DNA of 64,000 bases from Bacillota bacterium. Its GTDB lineage: Bacteria > Bacillota > Clostridia > Lachnospirales > Lachnospiraceae. Of the stretch, positions 26,437 through 35,579 are shown piece by piece. Numbering within the stretch: position 1 is the stretch's first letter; each line of letters begins with the position of its first letter. The stretch is from positions 29,706-93,705 of the forward strand of contig JAEZZO010000059.1 of the NCBI GenBank assembly GCA_023418475.1, written 5' to 3'. The translations under genes and the position numbers were made by a program. The notes under the pieces are model-generated. The model had not been told where the DNA came from. It ran no database searches and saw only the letters and a program-made list of their open reading frames with translations.

Positions 26437-27006
26437 TCAATCTCCCAGTTGTGCAATTTTATAACAAAAATACGTACCTGGTTTTATATTATCGTCATCA
26501 TAATAAAGTAACCCCATCCTGTCAAACCGGAACTTCTTATGAAAATCTAACATCTTCAACTCCTGATAAGCCCTTTCATAATTTTCATAGGAAGCACCGC
26601 CAATCGCAATTGTCATATGAAATACATAGTCCAGGTCATGTTCCGCTGGACAAGGTCCCAGCCTTAATTCTAATAGTTCAAATAACTTCTTCTGCATTGC
26701 TGCTAATTGAGGTATGCGCTCCGCTTTTATCGACAGTACTCCAGATTCATAGCCAAATACATTCGAAGGAAAGCAATTGAGTTCAAGAAGTGGAACTGTT
26801 AAAGAGTTCCATTCCTTTGCGAATTCATCAAATGTATCTTCCATATTATTTAGGTTAGGTATTTCAAATGGCTGTTTCAGCGAAATGTGATGAGGTAGTC
26901 TAGCCATTTCAAATCCAAGATTACCGGAACGATGTGACTCGAGCATGCATCTTCTTCCGAAATTTTCTGTTTCAATATCAGCAAGTAACACAATTGTTGC
27001 TTTCAT
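26437..27006 (-). CDS. 2H phosphoesterase (2'-5' RNA ligase-like)
   Basis: A 189-residue protein with the two HxT/S motifs of the 2H superfamily: LPHHISLKQPF near residue 39 and VFHMTIAIGGAS near 128. The family cleaves or ligates 2',5'- or cyclic phosphodiester bonds in RNA or nucleotides. The ATG follows AAGGAGG by 7 nt, a site that lies in the tail of the decayed thrS gene. With thrS gone, this gene may now be the first intact one behind the threonine T-box. Confidence 0.8.
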   Translation of the reverse strand: MKATIVLLADIETENFGRRCMLESHRSGNLGFEMARLPHHISLKQPFEIPNLNNMEDTFDEFAKEWNSLTVPLLELNCFPSNVFGYESGVLSIKAERIPQLAAMQKKLFELLELRLGPCPAEHDLDYVFHMTIAIGGASYENYERAYQELKMLDFHKKFRFDRMGLLYYDDDNIKPGTYFCYKIAQLGD

Positions 27007-27009
27007 TTG

Positions 27010-27539
27010 CTATCCTCCTTACAAATTCCTCAATTGAAATCTCTCCAAGGTCACCAACTCCCCTTCCTCGAGCAGAAATTGTATTATCATCTTGCTCATT
27101 CTTCCAAATTACAACAATATATGGAGCCTTATCAAGCCTTGCTTCACGAATTTTACAGCCTAGCTTTTCATCCCTTCTATCATGCTCACACCTAACACCT
27201 GCAGCTTTCAGCTTGTCAGCTACCTTTGAGGCTTACTTCAAAAAATTATTAGAAATCGGGAGAACTTTTACCTGGACAGGTGCAAGCCATACTGGAAACT
27301 TTCCTGCGTAATGCTCAATTAAGATTTCAATAAACCGTTCAATTAAACCAAAAACAACACGGTTAAATCATAATAGAATCCATTTTCAATCGCGGGTCCT
27401 ATTGCACATTTTGTCTCTGGTGTAATCGTTTTACCGCCTATGCAAGAATATGCGCAGCCGTATGGCGTAACGCATTTCTTCCTACCTCCTCTCCAAATGA
27501 GCTTTCGATAATTTCTTCATTCTTCATTATCACTTTCAT
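27010..27539 (-). pseudogene. thrS: threonyl-tRNA synthetase, internally deleted and frameshifted
   Basis: The start (ATG at 27539, GGGG 8 nt upstream) and the ends of ThrRS are recognisable, but the middle is missing. The N-terminal part reads FGEEVGRNALRHTAAHILA then a stop, followed in another frame by TKCAIGPAIENGFYYDL. It joins directly to the C-terminal part (LIERFIEILIEHYAGKFPVW, LAPVQVKVLPIS, then SARGRGVGDLGEISIEEFV). ThrRS normally has about 640 residues; fewer than 180 codons remain. A functional copy must exist elsewhere. The T-box leader upstream is still intact. Confidence 0.85.
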
Positions 27540-27650
27540 CACTTTGTCCCCTTTCGGTAATAACCTTGATAACATAAGAAAAGAAATCAGTTACGACTCA
27601 TAATCCAGAATTGGCGTGCTACTGACGATGATTTACACATCAGAGTGAAT

Positions 27651-27858
27651 AAAAAACACCCAAAGACAAATATTCATCTGTCTAAGGGTGCAAGTATTCC
27701 TGCACGGTTCCACCTTAACTTTTCACTTCGGATTCTATCAAATCCTATCCTTTAACGCAGACATACGATAACACATACTATTTTCTGTGTTATAGCTCAG
27801 GAATGGTTTTCAATCAAGATCAACATAAGGAACTTCCACCCAATGTCCCTCTCTCTGT
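27651..27858 (-). ncRNA. T-box riboswitch (threonine type) with terminator
   Basis: On the minus strand the conserved T-box core TAAGGTGGAACCG lies at 27705-27717. It is followed by the terminator, CACCCTTAGACAG pairing with a TTTGTCTTTGGGTG strand, then TTTTTT (27651-27690). Upstream is Stem I with AGAGAG near 27850. The likely specifier is ACC (27805-27807, in AAAACCATTCCTGAG), a threonine codon that fits the thrS remnant downstream. Uncharged tRNA-Thr binding would favour the antiterminator and transcription. Confidence 0.85.
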
Positions 27859-27989
27859 ATGCTTCCTATTAATTTACTCTTTTCCGTCATTGCTTTTCTT
27901 ATGTTATTAACTATCATTATAATCAGCAAGAAAATATTGTCAAGATATTTTCTAATACTTAAATTACAAATTCCATCTATCATCAATTA

Positions 27990-28814
27990 TTATTTTTTAG
28001 CTACAGCATATATGACATTCATATTGATACATATTCCTATTTCTCTTCTATGGCTTTGCAAAGCATTGTTTACTTTCAATTGAAACTCCTCAAATTCTTC
28101 TTGCCCTAGTTTTTCTATACTTTCAAAAATGCCTCTTACAGCATTATTCCACATCTCATCCCACCACTGCTTTTCATCTAAATATACTACCTCATTTTCT
28201 TCTTCATAAATTTCTATTTCTTTCAAATTTACATTTTCTAACAATTTTTTAATTCCCTCTACAGAATCAAGCTTTGTTGATACTACATCATCCTCTTTCT
28301 GCATTCTTTTTGGTTTTAAATACTCATTTACTATATCTGTTAACCATTTTTGATCTTTTTGTTCTCCCCATATACTAAATGACAACTTTCCATCTTTTTT
28401 TAACATTCTCAAAATATTTTTAAAATAATTATCATTATTTAATATATAGCCTATACTAAATCCAGATATAATATTATCAAAATATTCATTTTCGAAATTT
28501 ACTTCTTCCATATCAATTTGAAGGACTTTTGAATTTTTTATGTTTTGTCTGTAAATTTCATAATTAGTCATTTTCACCATATTCTCACATATATCTATCC
28601 CTATAATTTCCCCATTAACTCCAACTCTACGTGATGCAGGAAATAAAGTAGCACCTCGTCCCGTACCAATATCCAATATAAGTAATCCTTCTTTTATATG
28701 TGTTAAGTTAATTAATCTTTCGCCAAAGTTATCCCAATAATCAGGACCTAATTTACCATAATTAAATGCAACTTTATTCCACAATTCTATTAATTTAATC
28801 TTATCTTGGTTCAT
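27990..28814 (-). CDS. class I SAM-dependent methyltransferase
   Basis: A 274-residue protein with the SAM-binding motif LLILDIGTGRGATLFPASR at about residues 43-61, GIDICENMVKMT as motif II and the acidic post-I region; the 3' half is rich in Glu. It resembles UbiE/Coq5-like small-molecule methyltransferases; the substrate is unknown. AGGAG lies 8 nt before the ATG. The gene is more AT-rich than its neighbours, a hint of separate origin. It lies upstream of the T-box leader. Confidence 0.85.
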   Translation of the reverse strand: MNQDKIKLIELWNKVAFNYGKLGPDYWDNFGERLINLTHIKEGLLILDIGTGRGATLFPASRRVGVNGEIIGIDICENMVKMTNYEIYRQNIKNSKVLQIDMEEVNFENEYFDNIISGFSIGYILNNDNYFKNILRMLKKDGKLSFSIWGEQKDQKWLTDIVNEYLKPKRMQKEDDVVSTKLDSVEGIKKLLENVNLKEIEIYEEENEVVYLDEKQWWDEMWNNAVRGIFESIEKLGQEEFEEFQLKVNNALQSHRREIGICINMNVIYAVAKK

Positions 28815-29302
28815 TACATTTTCTCCTAGTATAATAACGATATAGTCAAAAGAGCTATATCGTATCAGATATTTAAAAAAGCTGTGCTTCCTTCATCAGA
28901 TGTTATCTACAGTAAAAATGTCTGACAATTTCCTGATATCACCATACTTTTCATAAGGTATCATCACTTTTGAAATAAGTCAATGAGTTTTTAGTCAGTT
29001 ATATCCATTCTATACCTCAAACTTATCAATTTATAGTTTCACCGTCATAGTAGTTCGTTTTATCAACATTTTAGAAAAATATACCAAACCTGTTATGAAT
29101 GATTATTCCTGTTTTATTTGAATTCGGATAGTTAAAAGCATCTAATTTGCAAATAGTTAAGGAAATTCCTGCTAACGCATTGTATCTTCACAACAAAAAT
29201 TATTACTTGCCACAAATGATAAACTCACCAAAAGCACTTCATATCACCTCTGGTGAGTCCATAATTCTAGACTTGTATAACAAAAATATTATTCAATTTA
29301 TT
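28815..29302. other. 488-bp spacer without intact gene
   Basis: AT-rich. A short reading stretch on the minus strand (VMIPYEKYGDIRKLSDIFTV, ending about 28900) may be a gene tail but cannot be assigned. ACTCACCA (29223-29230) and TGGTGAGT (29251-29258) form a hairpin just after the kinase-GNAT gene. Confidence 0.4.
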
Positions 29303-30487
29303 TTAAAAATTATATCGATGCGTCATAAAATCATGACGTTCCTTCATACAATGAACTTCCAGATTTTTTACTCCCATCAGTTCAAATCCGCAGTATTCCA
29401 ATACCTTTTGCGATGCTCGATTACTTACTTCTGCAGTTCCTACCAGACTTGTAATATCAAAATAGGATTTTGCCCATGTTAATACAGCTTTCGATGCTTC
29501 CTTCGCATAACCCTTCCCACGATAGTCTTCTAAAATACCATACCCCATTTCCGGTTCGTGCAGATCATCATGCTTATTCAAGCCTACATTACCAATCAAC
29601 AAATCCGTTTCTTTCAAAAAGATACCAAAGCAAACATAACCATGTTTAATATCCATTTTATCATAATTTGATAAGTGCCACTCGAAGAACTGTCTGACAT
29701 TATTTTTCTGCTTCTGCCAGCCCGAATACAAGTCTAAAAGTGTATGAAATTGCAGAAAATCCTTTTCTTTAAATGGCCTTATGTATAATCTTTCTGTGCT
29801 AATGTAAATTGACGGAGCAGCCAGACCAAGTCCGAATTGATTTGATAAAAATCTCAGCATTTCATCCTTTGTATTCTTGACTGCATCGGTTCTTACTAAC
29901 GTAAAAAATCCGCTCCTGCCATACTGGTCATAAGCCTCTTTACTATTTACTTTAGCTAGACAAGCCTTAAAATTCTTCATTGTTTTCTGAGGAAATTTTG
30001 ATTGCATTATCTGTTCTCTGATAAAAACTTTATCCGGGTCATCCCTGTCAAAAAATTTCTCTACTGATATTTCCTGTGGAGACAACATCACAGCCACCTG
30101 ATGATAATCAGCAATTTCATGCAACATATCAAGAGGTATATTAGTATCGACAATTACTTTCTGGTTCTTGGAAATACGAATCAATTCAGCAACTTCAAAC
30201 TCAGCTGCTTCCTGCGAACAGCCCTGTATCCATTTTTCGTATTCTTCCGGTGTCCTGTTTACGAATTCCTGCCAATCTTTCATTGTCCGAAAATAGCATA
30301 AATTCGGCTGAATTTCTGAAACTATAATCTCATCTGCTACCCTGCAGTGATAATTTTCTTCGCATTGAACCAGTCCATATTTTTCTGCCAGCATAGCTAC
30401 CATAGTTGACTTGCCCGCATATGCTGTCCCTGTAATAAACATCACATTTCTTAAGTAGTGCTTAAGAATATTATTATCTATCTTCAT
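29303..30487 (-). CDS. fusion of a P-loop kinase-like domain with a GNAT acetyltransferase
   Basis: A 394-residue two-domain protein. Residues 1-190 form a small P-loop NTPase: Walker A FITGTAYAGKSTMVAML near 16, then VIVDTNIP as the Walker B-like strand. This is like shikimate- or uridine-kinase-type enzymes, whose lid arginines are expected in the 130s. Residues 235-394 are a RimJ/RimL-type acetyltransferase (ERLYIRPFKEKDFLQFH, EMGYGILEDYRGKGYAKEAS, NRASQKVLEYCGF). Both halves look intact. The ATG at 30487 is 8 nt after GGAG. Joint phosphorylation and acetylation of one substrate, such as an antibiotic, is speculative. Confidence 0.8.
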   Translation of the reverse strand: MKIDNNILKHYLRNVMFITGTAYAGKSTMVAMLAEKYGLVQCEENYHCRVADEIIVSEIQPNLCYFRTMKDWQEFVNRTPEEYEKWIQGCSQEAAEFEVAELIRISKNQKVIVDTNIPLDMLHEIADYHQVAVMLSPQEISVEKFFDRDDPDKVFIREQIMQSKFPQKTMKNFKACLAKVNSKEAYDQYGRSGFFTLVRTDAVKNTKDEMLRFLSNQFGLGLAAPSIYISTERLYIRPFKEKDFLQFHTLLDLYSGWQKQKNNVRQFFEWHLSNYDKMDIKHGYVCFGIFLKETDLLIGNVGLNKHDDLHEPEMGYGILEDYRGKGYAKEASKAVLTWAKSYFDITSLVGTAEVSNRASQKVLEYCGFELMGVKNLEVHCMKERHDFMTHRYNF

Positions 30488-30942
30488 ATAATGGTCTCCT
30501 TTTCTATACAACAAATAAACCTATGCTTTTCTATGCTTCTGCATAAGCTATACCGATTTTTTGCTAATAAGATTTATCAGCGTATTCTATTATTGTTGAA
30601 TAAAAAATGGCACCACATGCTAAATCCCTCCATAGTTTTCAATAACTTTAGCATAAATCTTGTTATGAACATAGTTACTAAATTAATATACGCTTCTGCC
30701 TGTGTTCAATCGACTCCCTTATTCATAAAATATTAAATTGTATTTTCACAATTTAATAAGTGAAATGATTTATTCCAGTCATGAATGTCCATAAAATCTT
30801 TTACTGCCTGCTAGTAGTTTTGAATATCAGAGGTTGGGTGATATTCTGTTTGTTAAACAATTCTCCGTTCAGCTCCTTTGATAATAACAATATGAAAGAA
30901 ACAGTACGCTTCTAATAAAATTGCTTAAAGGATACTACTATA
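30488..30942. other. 455-bp spacer, gene tail only
   Basis: No intact gene. The minus strand reads AVKDFMDIHDWNKSFHLLNC and a few more residues to a stop at about 30735, which may be the tail of a lost gene. Nothing else is seen. Confidence 0.4.
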
Positions 30943-31377
30943 TTATTTAAATGACAGGAATGTAGGTTTTAATATACGAGTTAGTATGAATTCAATAATT
31001 TTTCGTTCATCCTCCGTCTCTATTTCTTTCCACAATACCTTTACTTTTCCTTGGTTCTGAGAGAAAAATCTATGCCAACGATTATCTATTGTATCTCCAG
31101 GAACCGTTGAAAAAGATTCAATATAGTGGCTCTTAATACGATTGTTGAGTTCCTTCGCTTTTCCAATATATAAGATTTTTTCATCTTGTATGTATATGTA
31201 GATTCCTGCTTTTTTGCCAACTTGCCCCTTAATGAACTTAAATTGTTCCTTTTTACTTTCGTCAGAGTCAGGCTGGCAATGCATCATCTGGAATGAATTC
31301 CATGTTTCTTCTGATACAGGAAGGAGATTCTCTTTCTCTAATAATGATTCTAATTTATCTATAATACTCATTTGCAC
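30943..31377 (-). CDS. GIY-YIG nuclease-domain protein
   Basis: A 144-residue protein whose middle is a GIY-YIG domain: GIYIYIQDEKILYIGKAKEL at about residues 58-77, then RIKSHY. The terminal acidic residue expected near 127 could be EFILTR or nearby. The N-terminal 45 residues are helical and specific to this group. Such single-domain proteins occur in mobile-element-rich regions with unknown nuclease targets. The start is either GTG (31377, 5 nt after AAAGG) or ATG two codons later. Confidence 0.8.
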   Translation of the reverse strand: MQMSIIDKLESLLEKENLLPVSEETWNSFQMMHCQPDSDESKKEQFKFIKGQVGKKAGIYIYIQDEKILYIGKAKELNNRIKSHYIESFSTVPGDTIDNRWHRFFSQNQGKVKVLWKEIETEDERKIIEFILTRILKPTFLSFK

Positions 31378-31436
31378 TTATACCTTTCATATTGCTATGT
31401 AAGAGCTCTTTATTTGGCAAGACTAAATCAAACTCT

Positions 31437-31582
31437 TCACTGTTCAGCACCTGTTACATTTTGTACTGCTTCAGCAACAATAGACATTTCTTCCAGAAAC
31501 TTTAATTTAAATTCTCTATCAAGCATACTCAATTCTGCTTTATGAACTTTACATAGAAACAACGTATACTAGCTTCTGTCAT
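31437..31582 (-). pseudogene. frameshifted small gene remnant
   Basis: ATG at 31582 opens MTEASIRCFYVKF, then a shift of frame gives HKAELSMLDREFKLKFLEEM and a tail to a stop at 31437. The family is unrecognised. It immediately follows the flavodoxin-like pseudogene. Confidence 0.4.
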
Positions 31583-31584
31583 AT

Positions 31585-32124
31585 TTAATCCCCTATAATT
31601 TTATTACAAAATACTTCTATTTCGCTTCTTCTGTTTTCAACATCACTTTTATACTCAATAGAGCAGAGGCCCAAACTATCAGTGGGGTATATTCCTATGT
31701 GCCCATAAAAATGTTCTATACTCTCTATTATTCTATTACACTCCTTCATACTCGGTCCTGTTCGTAATGCAATACTATACCCTTTTTTCCCATGACCAAT
31801 TGTTGCATGCGGTTCATGGGTATTACACCAGGGTGTACATCTGTCTATAAATGTTTTAAATTGTCCCGGGATATCGGCCCAATAAGAAGGTGCTACTGAA
31901 ATAATAATATCAGCCTTAGCATATTCTTCTATTACTTCTAATACATCGTCATCTTGAGTACATTTTGCTGTTTTATGACATGTCCGGCATCCTTTGCAGA
32001 ATTAATCATCAATACAAATGCTACTAACGTTATATTTTGATTCCAATAGTGAGCTGACAGCATTTATTATTTCGGCTGTAGCTCCATTTTTTACAGGACT
32101 ACAATTCATCAGTAGAACATTCAT
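31585..32124 (-). pseudogene. flavodoxin-like NAD(P)H-dependent oxidoreductase with a premature stop
   Basis: A 180-codon frame starting MNVLLMNCSPVKNGATAE (the FMN-binding P-loop of the flavodoxin-like reductase family) and continuing through APSYWADIPGQFKTFIDRC and CTPW. A cysteine cluster (FCKGCRTCHKTAKC) suggests an iron-sulfur flavoprotein. Codon 41 is TAA (32002-32004), just before that cluster; all other codons are open and the ribosome site GGAGG is kept. A single base change would restore the reading, so inactivation is recent, or a sequencing error is possible. Confidence 0.75.
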
Positions 32125-32205
32125 AACAATACCTCCAAAAATTCTGATGTACCATCTGGTCCACGTATGGGGATGAAGTGGAACTAATAAAACTTCAGAT
32201 GATGC

Positions 32206-32430
32206 TTATACTGAACACTTATTTCTAAATTCATCTAAACGTTTTGCTCTTTCATATGCTAGGTTGAGAAATTCTTTGCAAGTAAGACTTCCATAACTTG
32301 TATTCTTAGTAACCTCTAAAGCTGTAGCACCAATATAACCATGCAATGTAATCTTCCTCATCGTTGTTTCCCATTTGATATTACCTTCAAATGGCAACAT
32401 ATGTTGGTCCCTCGTACCATCATTATCCAT
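32206..32430 (-). pseudogene. C-terminal fragment of a sugar-phosphate isomerase/epimerase
   Basis: The 74 codons read MDNDGTRDQHMLPFEGNIKW, then YIGATALEVTKNTSYGSL and AYERAKRLDEF. In TIM-barrel isomerases/epimerases the C-terminus has HDNDG...DQHLLPFEG and a final AYERAKKL, so this is a tail that lost its barrel. It has no ribosome site of its own. It is joined directly behind the cupin/membrane-protein chimera. Confidence 0.7.
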
Positions 32431-32432
32431 CT

Positions 32433-32997
32433 TTATTTTATCTTACCTATCCTTGGCAAATTAGATTTCTTATCAAAATACTCTATGAATATAATAATCA
32501 CTGCTACGACAAATAGTATTTTGGCTAAAACAAACGGAAACATTAACTTATTCTCTGTAATTGCAGTCCATAGCTTTCCAGAATCCGAATTCCATTCCGT
32601 CAATCCATTTGCTAATATTGAAGCGGAAATAAGAATTCCGAGATCAGCTAGTGTTGCTGATATGAGTAACGCAATTCCAATAACAGTTTTCTTCATAATA
32701 ATCAATGTTCGTGTTCCAGCACTACATCGACCACCTTGTAAAGTACCTTTTGGTATAAAGATTTCATCTCCAGGATTTAACACAAATTCTTCTCCAATCA
32801 TAAAGACAGTATATTGACCACTCACGCATATCATATGCTCGTCAAAATCATGAGAATGTTCTATCGAGACCCTATCCTCATAACAGGTCCAAAATGCCAT
32901 TTGGCTTCCATCATTAGGCGAATAATAGTAACCATATTCTGTTGTGAATTTTGATATGATTATCTTTTGACTTCATAAAAGCAGGAAAATCGTTCAT
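32433..32997 (-). pseudogene. chimera of a frameshifted cupin and a small membrane protein
   Basis: ATG at 32997 opens MNDFPAFMKSKDNHI, the start of a well-known small cupin. A frameshift follows, after which YYYSPNDGSQMAFWTCYEDR and HSHDFDEHMICVSGQY resume, up to EIFIPKGTLQGG. The cupin should end soon after AGTRTI, but here AGTRTLI runs straight into MKKTVIGIALLISATLADLG, a two-helix membrane protein of another family. There is no ribosome site at the junction. The open frame from 32900 alone could make a 155-residue chimera. Recombination debris is the simplest view. Confidence 0.65.
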
Positions 32998-33071
32998 CGG
33001 AAATGCTCCTCCTATAATCATTTAAACTCATCATAAATATTGTAATACTATATTTTTTCAACATAATAGAA

Positions 33072-33731
33072 CTACTCATGCGCTATTCTTAATCCCTCAA
33101 AGGATTTATAATCACTTTCATTTAAATTTAGATAAGCAAATCTTTCATGCGAACAAACTGCAAGTAATATATTGTCGTTATCATAAAATGTTATATCCTC
33201 AAAACGGATGCCTTCAATCATATATGGAAAGTCATATAATTCTTTCATTTTACTAGTAATTGAAGAACTGATTTGTCCAAGCTTAAAGAAGCACATTTCG
33301 AAAATAGGATTCATAGATACCGGAGTGAATCTGGTATGTATTGTTTTAACATATTCATCTGACCGAGATATAAATCTGCTATCCGGTTTTTCTGAAATAG
33401 AATTATATTGTAATTCTTCAAACATGCTTAAATCCTGATTCAAAATCTCATCAAAATATGAATATGCATCATATTCAGCATCTGAATGTAACATACTGTT
33501 TATTCTGAATTGATAATCATTGAGATTATTTTTATAATCATCTCTTCGTTTTGCATTTTCTTTATATATGTAATCTTTATAGGCTTCTTGCATTAATTTG
33601 AATTCTGATACATCCATAAAACCAGTATAATATCTGGACACGGATATGGTATCACTTCTCTTAATTACAAAATCCATCAGTTCACTGAGCTTTTCACCGG
33701 CAACGTCTTCATTTATTGAAATCTTAATCAT
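33072..33731 (-). CDS. uncharacterised 219-aa protein
   Basis: A complete frame with GAGG ahead of its ATG. The sequence is acidic, soluble and rich in Tyr, Asp and Ser (VSRYYTGFMDVSEFKLMQEA; FEDITFYDNDNILLAVCSHE near the end). I recognise no family. The composition and size resemble toxin-immunity proteins, but no toxin gene is adjacent, so that is only a thought. Confidence 0.65.
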   Translation of the reverse strand: MIKISINEDVAGEKLSELMDFVIKRSDTISVSRYYTGFMDVSEFKLMQEAYKDYIYKENAKRRDDYKNNLNDYQFRINSMLHSDAEYDAYSYFDEILNQDLSMFEELQYNSISEKPDSRFISRSDEYVKTIHTRFTPVSMNPIFEMCFFKLGQISSSITSKMKELYDFPYMIEGIRFEDITFYDNDNILLAVCSHERFAYLNLNESDYKSFEGLRIAHE

Positions 33732-33879
33732 AAATTATCCTCGTATATATTTTAACTAATCAACATGTTTCCATTTTACACCACCATTCAAACATTTTCT
33801 ACCATTATTTACTAATAGAATATTCATAATAAATAGCGTTTTGGGCACCTTGGATTTGCAATTATATGATACAGTATGA

Positions 33880-34110
33880 GCTTTTGAAATTCGAAGAATA
33901 TTCTATTTTATCATGCGAATGATAAACCGAATCTGACAAGGAACCCTTGTCTGGTGCTTGCTACGTTTTTAACTGAATTTTTTGAATTTATTTGAATTTA
34001 ATTTCTGGCGATTTTTATATTCTGATTTATATTTTGAAGTGATTTTAGCTGACTTCTGCTTCATCATTTCAATACATCTATAATTGTCACGCGTCAAATT
34101 ATAGTTCCCA
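33880..34110. repeat. 230-bp dispersed repeat, copy A (transposon-end-like)
   Basis: This stretch closely resembles 47185-47405. Shared landmarks are ATTCGAAGAAT, CTGACAAGG...CCTTGTC as a hairpin (33934-33951), TGCTTGCTA and TATATTCTGAT, then GTGATTTTAGCTG. It lies directly before a transposase remnant, as copy B lies before a TnsA-like remnant. Confidence 0.6.
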
Positions 34111-34289
34111 CCTACGGCAGCTTTACCGCAGATTTAATTTGGTAGTGCCTATATTTTTTTTATTTCAACGTGCTGTTTTTTACCGCACGTTTTTATCTGT
34201 CCTTTTCTTGACCATTTCATCTCTTTCCCGTATAGTCATTTAGGTAACTCAGACAATAAAAAAAGAGAAAGCACAGCCCCTCCAACAGT

Positions 34290-34860
34290 TCGTTCTTTCT
34301 CTATTCATCCTTAAGAGCTGCAAACAGGTCCTGTGCAGGATCATTGCCTTCCGGATTTCATTATCCCTTACTCCGGTTATGGACTCTTCTTTATTCTTAG
34401 GGTTCTGGCGGATTTCTTTGCACATCTTTACACTGCTGAGGAGATTTGCGAGCGCTACGATATTTCTAGAAAGCAACTCTATAAATGGAGTTCTCTTTAT
34501 AAACCTCACAAAAGCAATGGCTGGCTGTATTGAGAATGCCGAAACCTCAAATCTAAGTTTTCTAAAACATCTATCCTTCCACTGGCATTATTCTTCGTAT
34601 TCCCAAGTCTACGAAATGCTACGAGACTACATGCGATCCTACAATACAACCTTCCATCGAGGTATTCAAGAAACTCCAATGGAGCGCTTCCCGAACTCAA
34701 AGGAGCTTTCAAAAACTTCTCTGTCCCGCGAATGACTTAGCGAATGCTTCTACAATCGCATTACCCGGAAATTCCTAAGGATTCCACGGTAACTATCGAT
34801 AATGTCTGCTATGATGTTCCAATGCAATTCATCTCTTCCAAGGTTTCATAGGCATACCAC
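34290..34860 (+). pseudogene. remnant of a DDE (rve-type) transposase locus
   Basis: Scattered plus-strand pieces. The first reads LPDFIIPYSGYG...FAHLYTAEEICERYDISRKQ (a helix-turn-helix-like leader found ahead of such transposases, DUF6431-like). The second reads LRDYMRSYNTTFHRGIQETP and MERF, then across stops ECFYNRITRK and a VPMQF-like end, the C-terminal part of an rve-type integrase. Deletions and stops lie between them. Nothing functional remains. Confidence 0.65.
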
Positions 34861-34936
34861 CTTTTATCTTCACTTATTTTAACGATTATGAATTAAAATC
34901 ATTTCTATAACTAAGAATTTATAGCTAGAATTTTCT

Positions 34937-35521
34937 TCACAATAAATGATTAAGTTTATCTACAATTTTCTCTAGATTATGTATCACAGATAATGTGCCA
35001 TCAATTACAATAACAGGACAACCAAGTTTCATTGCACAATCTTCAACAACTTTTGAATCACGATGTTCTACTATATTTCGGAATTCCATTTGTTGTGCAA
35101 ACATATCCCCGCCATCAAGAACTCTTGCTCCGAACCTTTTTTCTTCCCTCTCTTGAATTCTCTTCAACCTTTCTTCAAGTGGCGTTTGAACCCAAAAAGC
35201 AATATCAATACGAGAAAGAATTTCATCACTCCAATTCATTGTAACTCCAGAAATAATAAACCTCGGATGAGTCTTTATATTCTCAATAATTGCCGTTTGT
35301 ACTTCACTCTTTGTTCTAGGATTAGAAAAAGGAAGTTCATCTAAATGTTCTATAGCAATTACACCGTTATTTTCTAAAGCCCATTTTCTTGATTCTCTTT
35401 GCTCAGGAAAATAATAATCTTCCACGTCCATCTCAAAATAACCTATTTGTTTTGCTAAGACATGAGTTAGAGTCGACTTCCCGCCTCCATTCAGCCCGAA
35501 AATAGCAATCCCTTGAATCAT
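34937..35521 (-). CDS. small P-loop nucleotide/nucleoside kinase-like protein
   Basis: A 194-residue P-loop protein. Walker A is FGLNGGGKSTLTHVLAKQ at residues 8-25, the acceptor strand includes ENNGVIAIEHLDELPF, and a lid-like RLKRIQEREEKRFGARV lies near 133-150. This fits the AAA_18/shikimate-kinase-like cluster that phosphorylates small molecules; the exact substrate is unknown. GGGG lies 8 nt before the ATG. The next gene upstream, at 35580, is a GNAT acetyltransferase, so kinase and acetyltransferase are again side by side, as in the fusion at 29303. Confidence 0.75.
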   Translation of the reverse strand: MIQGIAIFGLNGGGKSTLTHVLAKQIGYFEMDVEDYYFPEQRESRKWALENNGVIAIEHLDELPFSNPRTKSEVQTAIIENIKTHPRFIISGVTMNWSDEILSRIDIAFWVQTPLEERLKRIQEREEKRFGARVLDGGDMFAQQMEFRNIVEHRDSKVVEDCAMKLGCPVIVIDGTLSVIHNLEKIVDKLNHLL

Positions 35522-35579
35522 CCTTTATACCCCACAAATTCAAACTATATTCATCTTGTTATGAAATACTCCTACAACC

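Noticed and set aside
33072..33731. Immunity protein of a toxin system
   Set aside because: Composition only; no toxin or secretion genes next to it.
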